Shown: positions 1 to 6,705 of the stretch, piece after piece
Numbering within the stretch: position 1 is the first letter of the stretch
How the letters are laid out: each line of letters starts with the position of its first letter
Assembly: GCA_946187365.1 (NCBI GenBank)
Contig: CAMHRD010000052.1
Coordinates: 1 to 7,463 of the forward strand
Direction: 5' to 3'
Length of the DNA: 7,463 nt
DNA from: an uncultured Bacteroidales bacterium
GTDB taxonomy: Bacteria > Bacteroidota > Bacteroidia > Bacteroidales > UBA932
The notes under the pieces: model-generated
Database searches by the model: none
What the model saw: only the letters and a program-made list of their open reading frames with translations
Told to the model about the DNA's origin: nothing
Translations under genes and position numbers: made by a program

Positions 1-1707
1 TTTAATGTAGCTGTATCTTTCGTTGTTCCAGGCAGCGCTCTTATCCGTAAAGATCTCTGCGGAATCTATGAAGGATGCGCAGCGCATAGAATCAAGAAGG
101 AGAAGATAACTCTCAATGATGAATGCAGCCATCTCGCACATCTTACGAGCCTGGAAGTCAATGTACTCCTCAGGTTTGCCCTCCATCATTGCAACGGTCT
201 GCTCATACTGTTTGGTCATCTCAACCAGCTTAGCCTTAACTGCTTCCAGACGTTTCTGAGCATCCGGGCAAGCGGCTGCAACCTCCTCGGAAACCTTAAC
301 CTCCACGCTCTCATACTCGTTGCGTATCATCTCCAGATATGAACCGTTGGTTACATAACGGATAGCCGCAACTGTCTGAAGCTGAGAAGTTCCCTCATAG
401 ATGGTTGTAATTCTTGCATCTCTGTAAAGACGCTCAACAGGGTACTCCTTCATATAACCGCTACCTCCGTGAACCTGGATTGCATCGTATGCATTCTGGT
501 TGCAGAACTCACTTGATGTCATCTTAAGGAGCGGAGTAAGCATATCTGCATATCTTGAGTACTTCTTGTTCTCCTTTCTCTCATCCGGAGTGAGCTTTCT
601 CTCCGGAGTTACAAGTGCGTTAAGAGCCTTGTATACGTCTACGCAACGAGATGTCTCATAGAGGATTGCACGTGAAGCCTGAAGTTTTGCCTTCATAACT
701 GCAAGCATCTCGTATACTGCAGGGAACTCAATAATCTTCTTGCCAAACTGTTCTCTCTCGTTGGCATATTTGAGAGCCTCTCTGTAAGCAGCCTCTGAGA
801 TTCCAACGCTCTGAGCGCCAACGCCCAGGCGGGCACCGTTCATAAGGCTCATCACATATTTGATAAGACCCATCTTGCGGTCACCCACAATCTTTGCAGG
901 AGCGTTTCTGAATACCAGCTCACAGGTAGGGGAGCCGTGAATACCGAGTTTATTCTCTATTCTTCTGACGGTTACGCCGCCCCACTTCTTATCGTGAACA
1001 AAATAGGAGAGTCCTCTGGCATCAAATGTTCCGGCCTCACTGCGGGCAAGAACCAGTTTGATATCTGCATCACCGTTGGTAATGAATCTCTTAACGCCGT
1101 TGAGCATCCACATCTGCTTCTCCTCGTCAAAGGTAGCCTTGAGTGCAACTGCCTGAAGGTCAGAACCTGCATCAGGCTCTGTAAGGTCCATTGAGCAGGT
1201 CTCTCCCTTGTTGATTCTAGGAAGGAACTCAGCCTTAATCTCTTCAGATGCAAACTCGGCGATGGTTTCTGCGCAATCCTGTAAACCCCAGATATTTGCA
1301 TAACCTGCGTCTGCTCTTGCAACCAGCTCGGCAGCCATTACGTAAGGAACCATAGAGAAGTTCAGACCGTCATACTTTCTCGGAAGTGCTATTCCGTATA
1401 CGCCGGCCTTTGTCAGAGCCTCCTGATTCTTCTTGGTACCCTCTGCGTAAGTTACTCTGCCGCCTTTACATACAGGGCCGTCAATATCTACCTGCTCTGC
1501 ATTTGCAGCAATTATATCTCCGCAAATCTGACCGATAACATCCATTACTCTGTCGTATGAATCCAGCGCATCCGCCAGATCTTTAGGAGCATAGTCATAT
1601 TTGCCGTAATCTTCGTAGTTGTTCTCTTTAATCTCCACAATTCTCTTCATCAGAGGGTTTGAGAGCTGGAACTTAAGGTCTTTATTATCTTTATAAAAGT
1701 TAGCCAT
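1..1707 (-). CDS. Acyl-CoA dehydrogenase with C-terminal extension (C-terminus cut by window edge)
   Basis: This is a FAD-dependent acyl-CoA dehydrogenase, which interconverts acyl-CoA and trans-2-enoyl-CoA and passes electrons to an electron transfer flavoprotein. The frame is open for 569 codons from ATG at 1707 to the edge, with no stop. An N-terminal segment of about 75 residues precedes the family core. The flavin-region signature is MDLTEPDAGSDL (173-184), followed by NEREQFGKK (316-324) and QVHGGSGY (411-418). Glu438 in IYEGTSQ is the expected catalytic base, as in medium-chain enzymes. Residues after about 450 form the extra helical C-terminal domain of larger FadE-like enzymes. Relatives with this domain run to roughly 560-600 residues, so probably only a few residues are missing. 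The start is fixed by AGGAGG seven bases upstream and by MANFYKDN, a typical Bacteroidales N-terminus. It is last of the visible genes in the etfB-etfA cluster, implying that this ETF is its partner. Chain-length specificity cannot be read from the sequence. Confidence 0.95.
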   Translation of the reverse strand, partial: MANFYKDNKDLKFQLSNPLMKRIVEIKENNYEDYGKYDYAPKDLADALDSYDRVMDVIGQICGDIIAANAEQVDIDGPVCKGGRVTYAEGTKKNQEALTKAGVYGIALPRKYDGLNFSMVPYVMAAELVARADAGYANIWGLQDCAETIAEFASEEIKAEFLPRINKGETCSMDLTEPDAGSDLQAVALKATFDEEKQMWMLNGVKRFITNGDADIKLVLARSEAGTFDARGLSYFVHDKKWGGVTVRRIENKLGIHGSPTCELVFRNAPAKIVGDRKMGLIKYVMSLMNGARLGVGAQSVGISEAAYREALKYANEREQFGKKIIEFPAVYEMLAVMKAKLQASRAILYETSRCVDVYKALNALVTPERKLTPDERKENKKYSRYADMLTPLLKMTSSEFCNQNAYDAIQVHGGSGYMKEYPVERLYRDARITTIYEGTSQLQTVAAIRYVTNGSYLEMIRNEYESVEVKVSEEVAAACPDAQKRLEAVKAKLVEMTKQYEQTVAMMEGKPEEYIDFQARKMCEMAAFIIESYLLLLDSMRCASFIDSAEIFTDKSAAWNNERYSYIK

Positions 1708-1714
1708 ACTGTAT

Positions 1715-1720
1715 CCTCCT
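1715..1720 (-). promoter_or_regulatory. Strong Shine-Dalgarno sequence for the acyl-CoA dehydrogenase
   Basis: On the minus strand AGGAGG lies seven bases before the ATG at 1707 and overlaps the TAG stop of etfA (1721-1719). It is a perfect anti-16S match. No comparable motif precedes etfA, etfB, the DUF3467 gene or valS. Its position across the upstream stop codon suggests translation of the dehydrogenase is linked to termination on etfA. Confidence 0.7.
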
Positions 1721-2747
1721 ATTTGCTCTGCTTCTTATATGAAGCAATCATCTTTGGTACTACTTCGTTAAGGTCTCCTATGATGGAGTAGTCTGCAATC
1801 TTGTGGATAGGGGCCTCCGGATCATTGTTAACTGCAATAATAATCTTGCTCTGATCCATACCTGCGGTGTGCTGAATTGCACCGCTTACTCCCACACAGA
1901 TAATGAGTTTTGGACGAACGGTAACACCCGTCTGACCAATCTGACGTGCATTCTCCACAAAGCCTGCATCCACTGCTGCACGTGAAGCTCCAACCTCGGC
2001 TCCAAGAGTCTTTGCAAGGTCAAAAATCAGAGAGAAATTCTCCTTGCTTCCAACTCCGTAACCGCCGTCAATAAGTATCTGGGCACCCTTAATGTCTATC
2101 TTTCTCTCCTCAATCTCCCTCTTAATGATCTCAACAGCAAAGTCACTGTCTACCAGGATAGAAGAGACGTTGAGCTCTTTGATTTTTCCATCTACAGGAG
2201 TTGCAAGAGGCTCCTTCTTCATAACGCCCTCTCTGACGGTTGCCATCTGAGGACGGTGCTCAGGGTTCACAATAGTTGCTATGATGTTACCTCCGAATGC
2301 AGGACGAATCTGATACAAAAGGTCTGTATAGTGCTTACCTGTCTTTGCATCATCATGGTCTCCAATCTCCAGGGAGGTGCAGTCTGCTGTTAGACCGCTC
2401 TTTAGAGCGCTTGATACTCTCGGTGCAAGGTCACGTCCAACGGTTGTTGCTCCAAAGAGCACAATCTGAGGTTTCTCGTTATCTATAACTCTAAGAGTTA
2501 CAGCGGCGTATGGAAGTGTACGGAAAAACTCCAATGAAGGATCATCTGCCAGATGGACAACCTTTGCGCCGTATTGATAAAGTTCCGGAGCAAGTTTAGA
2601 TACGTTGCTTCCAATAAGAAGTGCCTCAACGTCTACCTTAAGCCTCTCTGCAAGAGAGCGGGCCTTTGTAAGAAGTTCCAAAGAAACATCGCAAATCTTT
2701 CCGGAATCGGTCTCTGCGTATACTATAATGTTGTTCATAATACTCAT
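1719..2747 (-). CDS. etfA: Electron transfer flavoprotein, alpha subunit
   Basis: The large ETF subunit binds FAD and, with EtfB, shuttles electrons between acyl-CoA dehydrogenase and other redox partners in the cytoplasm. The protein is 342 residues, slightly longer than the usual 310-335. Residues 6 to about 190 form the N-terminal alpha/beta ETF domain. Residues from about 220 form the FAD domain, with SRAAVDAGF (255-263), QIGQTGVTV (269-277) and GVSGAIQHTAGM (286-297), then NNDPEAPI and the ADYSIIGDL tail. The usual LYIA before the GISGAIQH motif is LIIC here (281-284), so the common tyrosine is absent. The ATG at 2747 is chosen as the first in frame; a second in-frame ATG three codons later (MNNIIVYAE) is equally plausible and matches typical EtfA N-termini better. 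There is no clear ribosome binding site. It lies 10 bases after etfB and 11 before the dehydrogenase, indicating one operon. Confidence 0.96.
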   Translation of the reverse strand: MSIMNNIIVYAETDSGKICDVSLELLTKARSLAERLKVDVEALLIGSNVSKLAPELYQYGAKVVHLADDPSLEFFRTLPYAAVTLRVIDNEKPQIVLFGATTVGRDLAPRVSSALKSGLTADCTSLEIGDHDDAKTGKHYTDLLYQIRPAFGGNIIATIVNPEHRPQMATVREGVMKKEPLATPVDGKIKELNVSSILVDSDFAVEIIKREIEERKIDIKGAQILIDGGYGVGSKENFSLIFDLAKTLGAEVGASRAAVDAGFVENARQIGQTGVTVRPKLIICVGVSGAIQHTAGMDQSKIIIAVNNDPEAPIHKIADYSIIGDLNEVVPKMIASYKKQSK

Positions 2748-2757
2748 TCTTAATTAA

Positions 2758-3639
2758 TTAACCAATCTCATGATTTGCCATAAGCTCTCCGATGAGTGAA
2801 TCTATATCTGCATCACTTCCGGTAAGAACCTTAGACTCTTTTGCCTTAAAGACAATGTTCTCAACCTTCTTTACTTTGGTAGGGGAACCGGCAAATCCGT
2901 AGCTGTTCTCATCACCGCCTACGTCATCTACGGTCCACTCCTGAATCTTCAGATATGGCTTCTCATCTGTTCCAATTGCATATTTGCCCTCGTTTGCAGG
3001 ATCTTTCTCCTCATTGGCAGTACGTGCGTACTTGTATTTGAGGAGCATCTTTGCGTTTCTCGGACGGCAAGGAGCAGCTGTAGCGTGAACGGTAATAAGG
3101 CAAGGAAGAGTGGAAGTTACCACCTCAATACCTCTCTCCAAGCGGCGGAGAACGGTTACCTTGCTCTCGTTAATATCTGTAATCTCCTCAGCATAAGTTA
3201 CCTGAGGTATATTGAGCTTCTCTGCAACCTGAGGTCCTACCTGTGCGGTATCTCCGTCAATTGCCTGGCGGCCCGCAACTATGATATCCGGGTTAAGTTT
3301 CTTAACTGCCTGAGAAATAGCGTAAGAGGTGGCAAGGGTATCTGCACCGGCAAATCTTCTGTCTGTAAGAAGTACACCACCGTCTGTTCCGCGGAAGTAG
3401 CCCTCCCTTATGATTTCTGCAGCTCTGAAAGGACCCATCGTGAGGATTAAAACCTTAGAGCCGGGGAATTTATCCTTTATCCTGAGAGCCTGCTCCAGAG
3501 CATTCATATCCTCAGGATTGAAAATAGCCGGAAGTGCGGCTCTGTTTACCGTACCCTCCGGTGTCATGGCATCCTTACCAACGTTCCTGGTATCCGGAAC
3601 CTGTTTAGCAAGGACCACAATTGTGAATTCTTTACTCAT
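2758..3639 (-). CDS. etfB: Electron transfer flavoprotein, beta subunit
   Basis: The small ETF subunit pairs with EtfA and holds AMP in classical ETFs or a second FAD in bifurcating ones. The N-terminus IVVLAKQVPDT (7-17) and NPEDMNALEQAL (41-52) are typical. The nucleotide loop reads GRQAIDGDTAQVGP (123-136), the form found in ETFs of anaerobes, instead of the GKQAIDDDCNQTG form of mitochondrial and aerobic ETFs. The partner-docking GSPTKV motif occurs late, at about residues 249-254. At 293 residues the protein is longer than the usual 250-265; the extra length lies in about residues 205-245, a charged stretch containing DEKPYLKIQEW and DDVGGDENSYG, just ahead of the docking motif. The ATG at 3639 gives the standard N-terminus. 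No Shine-Dalgarno sequence is visible. It begins 19 bases after the DUF3467 gene and ends 10 before etfA. Identity as EtfB is certain; a bifurcating function is inference. Confidence 0.96.
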   Translation of the reverse strand: MSKEFTIVVLAKQVPDTRNVGKDAMTPEGTVNRAALPAIFNPEDMNALEQALRIKDKFPGSKVLILTMGPFRAAEIIREGYFRGTDGGVLLTDRRFAGADTLATSYAISQAVKKLNPDIIVAGRQAIDGDTAQVGPQVAEKLNIPQVTYAEEITDINESKVTVLRRLERGIEVVTSTLPCLITVHATAAPCRPRNAKMLLKYKYARTANEEKDPANEGKYAIGTDEKPYLKIQEWTVDDVGGDENSYGFAGSPTKVKKVENIVFKAKESKVLTGSDADIDSLIGELMANHEIG

Positions 3640-3658
3640 ATCTTTGTATTCTAACTAA

Positions 3659-3958
3659 TTACGATTTATTCTGTGACTGCTTGATTGGGATTGCAATCTC
3701 AGGATTATGAAGTGAAATGGAGCCAAAGTGCTCCTCATATTTACCTATGTTGTCTGCTAGTGCGCTCGCCAGTCTCTTGGCATTCTCCGGAGTCATTATA
3801 ATTCTCTCTGTTACAACCGCTTTAGGAAAGCCGGGGAGTATCTTCAGAAAGTCCAGAACAAACTCGTTGGGCGAATGGGTGATTATGGAGAGGTTACAAT
3901 ATGAACCTTTAGCCACATCACTGTTAAGCTCTATGTCCAGTTGCTTGTTATCTTCCAT
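3659..3958 (-). CDS. Small DUF3467-like protein at head of the ETF operon
   Basis: This is a 99-residue protein of unknown function that I recognise as DUF3467-like from the core SYCNLSIITHSPNEFVLDF, LPGFPKAVVTERIIMTPENAKRL and DNIGKYEEHFG, features shared by a small family of Bacteroidota. It has no signal peptide, membrane segment or catalytic motif that I can see, so it is probably a small soluble cytoplasmic protein. The frame opens at 4063, but that would make an N-terminus with no family resemblance that overlaps the promoter region. The ATG at 3958 gives MEDNKQLDIELN, the expected start, and lies about 30 bases downstream of a TATCTTTG promoter motif. It precedes etfB by 19 bases on the same strand, so it is probably first in the etfB-etfA-dehydrogenase transcript. 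Nothing in the sequence shows whether it acts with the ETF. Confidence 0.85.
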   Translation of the reverse strand: MEDNKQLDIELNSDVAKGSYCNLSIITHSPNEFVLDFLKILPGFPKAVVTERIIMTPENAKRLASALADNIGKYEEHFGSISLHNPEIAIPIKQSQNKS

Positions 3959-3987
3959 ACATATATTAATGTTAGTCCAAGTGCGGG

Positions 3988-3995
3988 CAAAGATA
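3988..3995 (-). promoter_or_regulatory. Candidate -7 promoter element for the DUF3467-etfB-etfA operon
   Basis: On the minus strand the sequence is TATCTTTG, an exact match to the Bacteroidota -7 consensus TAnnTTTG. Transcription would begin near 3981, giving a leader of about 23 bases before the ATG at 3958. No TTTG-like -33 element is visible at the usual 19-base spacing, which lowers confidence; that element is often poorly conserved. Confidence 0.5.
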
Positions 3996-4006
3996 CTTAA
4001 AATTAT

Positions 4007-4014
4007 TAACTTTG
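4007..4014 (+). promoter_or_regulatory. Candidate -7 promoter element for valS
   Basis: TAACTTTG on the plus strand exactly matches the Bacteroidota -7 consensus TAnnTTTG. Transcription would start near 4021, leaving a leader of about 45 bases that contains the hairpin at 4030-4045. As with the opposing promoter, no good -33 TTTG is present at 19 bases upstream; that position is GC-rich. Confidence 0.5.
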
Positions 4015-4029
4015 CCACCCGATAAACAC

Positions 4030-4045
4030 CCGGAGTACTCTCCGG
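4030..4045 (+). promoter_or_regulatory. Short GC-rich hairpin in the valS leader
   Basis: CCGGAG (4030-4035) and CTCCGG (4040-4045) form perfect 6-base arms around TACT. It lies 20 bases before the valS start, followed by TTTAAAATTATT. In RNA it would form a compact stem just upstream of the ribosome landing site. The only following U-run is three bases, so it does not look like a standard intrinsic terminator. It could be a protein-binding site or chance. Confidence 0.4.
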
Positions 4046-4065
4046 TTTAAAATTATTGAACATTT

Positions 4066-6705
4066 ATGGATATTCCTGCAAAGTACAACCCGTCTCTATG
4101 TGAAGACAAATGGTACTCCTATTGGCTAGAAAACAAGATATTTCATTCTGAACCGGATGAAAGGGAACCTTATTCCATAGTAATCCCTCCGCCAAACGTA
4201 ACGGGCGTCCTCCACATGGGACACATGATGAACAATACAATTCAGGACGTATTGGTACGCCGTGCCAGAATGTTGGGAAAGAACGCCTGCTGGGTTCCAG
4301 GAACGGACCACGCATCCATAGCCACTGAGGCTAAGGTGGTTGCACGCCTTAAGGAGAAGGGAATTGAGAAGACCTCCCTTACCCGTGAGCAGTTTTTGGA
4401 GGAGGCCTGGAAGTGGAAGGAGGAGCACGGAGGAATTATCCTTGAGCAGCTTAAGAAACTTGGTGCCTCCTGTGACTGGGACCGTACAAAATTCACGATG
4501 GATCCTGCACTGAGCCGCGCCGTAATCAATACTTTTGTCTATTTCTACAAGAAGGGGCTTATATATAGAGGTATCCGCATGGTCAACTGGGACCCTGTTG
4601 GAATGACCGCCGTAAGTGACGAGGAGGTTATTCACAAGGAGACCAAATCAAAACTCTACTACCTGCGCTATTTCATAAGCGATGGCGGAAAGGTTGGAAA
4701 GGATTACATAATTATTGCCACCACCCGTCCTGAGACAATTATGGCGGATGCAGCCGTTTGTATCAACCCTAACGATGAGCGCTATCATCACCTGAGAGGA
4801 AAGAAGATATTTATTCCGCTCATTAACAAAGAGATTCCTATCATTGAGGATGACTATGTAACAATGGATTTTGGAACCGGTTGCCTTAAGGTCACTCCGG
4901 CTCACGATATTAACGACTATGAGATTGGACTGCGCCACCACCTTCCTGTTCTGGATATTATTGACGAACACGGAAGATTGAACGAGAAGGCTCAGATACT
5001 TGTAGGTGAGGACAGATTTGTTGCCAGAGAGAAGATTGTGAAGATGCTGGAGGAGGCCGGAAATCTGGAGAAGATTGAGGATTACCTCTCTCCTGTAGGC
5101 CATTCGGAGAGAACCGATGCTGTTATTGAACCGCGTCTTTCACTCCAATGGTTCCTTAAAATGGAGGTGCTGGCACAGAAGGCTTTAAAGAGCGTTGAGG
5201 ATGGTAAGGTAAACCTTATACCGGACAGATTCACAAACACATACCGTCACTGGATGGAGACCGTAAGAGACTGGTGCATCTCACGCCAGCTGTGGTGGGG
5301 ACAGCAGATTCCTGCTTACTATCTTCCTAACGGTGAGTTTGTTGTGGAAGCTACTCTGGATGAGGCATTTGAGGCTGCAAAGAAGATAGATCCTAACGTT
5401 AAGAAGGAGGATCTTAAGCAGGATGAGGATGTTCTTGATACCTGGTTCTCATCATGGCTCTGGCCAATCTCCGTATTCGATGCAGATAAACCGGGCTTCC
5501 CGGAGAGAGAGTCAAACAGAGACCTTGCTTACTATTTCCCTACAAAAGACCTTATTACAGCACCTGATATCCTCTTCTTCTGGGTTGCCAGAATGATTAT
5601 GGCGGCAGATGAGTTTATGGGGCAGGAGCCTTTCACAAACGTATATCTTACCGGTATTGTAAGAGACAAATTGGGAAGAAAGATGTCCAAGACTCTTGGC
5701 AACTCACCTGATCCTCTGGTACTTATAGCAAAGTACGGTGCAGATGCCGTAAGAATTGGTATGCTGCTATGCTCCTCTGCAGGTAATGACGTCTTCTATG
5801 ACGAGTCTCAGGTTGAGCAGGGAAGAAACTTCTGCAACAAGATATGGAACGCCTTCCGTCTTACCAGAGGCTGGGAGGTGGATGACAGTGCAAAACCTTC
5901 AGAGAGTGCAGCTTGCGCAGTTAAGTGGTTCTCCGCAAAACTCTCCAAGGCAATCAACCAGATGGAAGACCACTTCTCTAAATTCAGAATTTCAGACGCC
6001 ACAATGACCATTTACAAACTCTTCTGGGATGAGTTCTGCGCCTGGTATCTGGAGGCGGTTAAGCCTGCATTCGGTGAGAAGATAGACAGGGTAACTTACA
6101 CTAAGACAATAGAATTCTTTGATTCACTCCTTAAACTTCTCCATCCGTTTATGCCGTTCATTACTGAGGAGCTCTGGCAGAATATGGAGGAGAGAGAGAA
6201 GGGTGCAACTATAATGCTTCAGATACTCCCTAAGGCTAATGAGTACTCAGAGGAGGATATAACTATGTTTGAAGAGGCTGCAGGCTGCGTGGCAAACATA
6301 CGTAACATGCGTCAAAGCAAGGGAATATCTCCAAAGGAGAAGCTGGATCTCTTTGTAAAGAAGCCGTTTGTAAACTCAATGAAACCAATCATTGAGAAGT
6401 TGGCAAACGTTTCAGAGATTGAGGAGGTTGACGCATTTGACACTTCACTCCAGGGTGTAAACTTTATGGTCTCAACAACTGAGTTCTTCATTCCTGTAAA
6501 GGTTGATACAGCTGCAGAGATAGCCAAGGTAACGGCTGAAATTGAGAGATATACAAAGTTCCTTGCATCCGTTAAGGCAAAACTCTCAAACGAAAAATTT
6601 GTCTCTCACGCTCCTGCTCAGGTGGTTGAGTTGGAGAAGAAGAAGGAGAGTGACGCCACAGAAAAGATAAAGAGCCTTAATGAACTCCTTCAAAGGCTTA
6701 AATAA
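4066..6705 (+). CDS. valS: Valyl-tRNA synthetase (complete)
   Basis: This class I aminoacyl-tRNA synthetase attaches valine to tRNA-Val and clears mischarged threonine. It is 879 residues, normal for the shorter bacterial form (E. coli about 950). The HIGH motif is HMGH (50-53) in PPPNVTGVLHMGHMMNNT, followed by PGTDHASIATE. The CP1 editing domain has TTRPET (219-224) and TPAHDINDYE (277-286). The second catalytic motif is KMSKT with KMSK at 539-542. An anticodon-binding helical domain follows, containing HPFMPFITEELWQ, and a C-terminal coiled coil from about 813 that is rich in Glu and Lys, typical of ValRS. All expected motifs are intact. The ATG at 4066 gives the Bacteroidales-type N-terminus MDIPAKYNPS; there is no Shine-Dalgarno, but an AT-rich stretch lies upstream. 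It diverges from the DUF3467-ETF operon across 107 bases, and its last 26 bases overlap the start of the next gene. Confidence 0.98.
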   Translation: MDIPAKYNPSLCEDKWYSYWLENKIFHSEPDEREPYSIVIPPPNVTGVLHMGHMMNNTIQDVLVRRARMLGKNACWVPGTDHASIATEAKVVARLKEKGIEKTSLTREQFLEEAWKWKEEHGGIILEQLKKLGASCDWDRTKFTMDPALSRAVINTFVYFYKKGLIYRGIRMVNWDPVGMTAVSDEEVIHKETKSKLYYLRYFISDGGKVGKDYIIIATTRPETIMADAAVCINPNDERYHHLRGKKIFIPLINKEIPIIEDDYVTMDFGTGCLKVTPAHDINDYEIGLRHHLPVLDIIDEHGRLNEKAQILVGEDRFVAREKIVKMLEEAGNLEKIEDYLSPVGHSERTDAVIEPRLSLQWFLKMEVLAQKALKSVEDGKVNLIPDRFTNTYRHWMETVRDWCISRQLWWGQQIPAYYLPNGEFVVEATLDEAFEAAKKIDPNVKKEDLKQDEDVLDTWFSSWLWPISVFDADKPGFPERESNRDLAYYFPTKDLITAPDILFFWVARMIMAADEFMGQEPFTNVYLTGIVRDKLGRKMSKTLGNSPDPLVLIAKYGADAVRIGMLLCSSAGNDVFYDESQVEQGRNFCNKIWNAFRLTRGWEVDDSAKPSESAACAVKWFSAKLSKAINQMEDHFSKFRISDATMTIYKLFWDEFCAWYLEAVKPAFGEKIDRVTYTKTIEFFDSLLKLLHPFMPFITEELWQNMEEREKGATIMLQILPKANEYSEEDITMFEEAAGCVANIRNMRQSKGISPKEKLDLFVKKPFVNSMKPIIEKLANVSEIEEVDAFDTSLQGVNFMVSTTEFFIPVKVDTAAEIAKVTAEIERYTKFLASVKAKLSNEKFVSHAPAQVVELEKKKESDATEKIKSLNELLQRLK

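Larger units (their letters stand above)
3986..4016. repeat. Inverted repeat joining two divergent promoter elements
   Basis: GGCAAAG (3986-3992) and CTTTGCC (4010-4016) are perfect 7-base inverted arms around a 17-base AT-rich centre. The arms contain the TTTG halves of both candidate -7 elements, so the symmetry may simply reflect two facing-away promoters, or may be the operator of a dimeric regulator. The only bases in the centre are A, T and a single C. Confidence 0.6.
3997..4057. repeat. Pair of 11-base AT-rich direct repeats in the divergent intergenic region
   Basis: TTAAAATTATT occurs at 3997-4007 and again at 4047-4057, exactly 50 bases apart. The first copy is the centre of the promoter inverted repeat, and the second lies just before the valS start, where AT-rich sequence is normal in this phylum. 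The match is exact, but such AT-rich words can recur by chance. Confidence 0.5.

Noticed and set aside
972..1322. A 116-codon minus-strand open frame in the dehydrogenase region
   Set aside because: It is on the same strand but in another frame of the dehydrogenase, whose own frame is open for 569 codons with FAD and catalytic motifs.
2748..2760. TTAATTAA palindrome between etfB and etfA
   Set aside because: It is a short AT palindrome that includes the etfB stop codon, with no neighbouring arms or T-tract; nothing supports a regulatory role.
4030..4057. Hairpin plus AT-rich stretch as a transcription attenuator or T-box before valS
   Set aside because: The leader is only about 45 bases, the stem is followed by just three T residues, and there is no specifier loop or antiterminator pairing.
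3959..4063. A 35-residue N-terminal extension of the DUF3467 protein
   Set aside because: The upstream codons are in frame, but run through both candidate promoters almost to the valS start and show no family similarity; the ATG at 3958 fits the family start.
4126..4635. A 169-codon minus-strand open frame within valS
   Set aside because: It lies antisense to the HIGH-motif region of valyl-tRNA synthetase; the translation resembles no family and reflects codon bias of valS.
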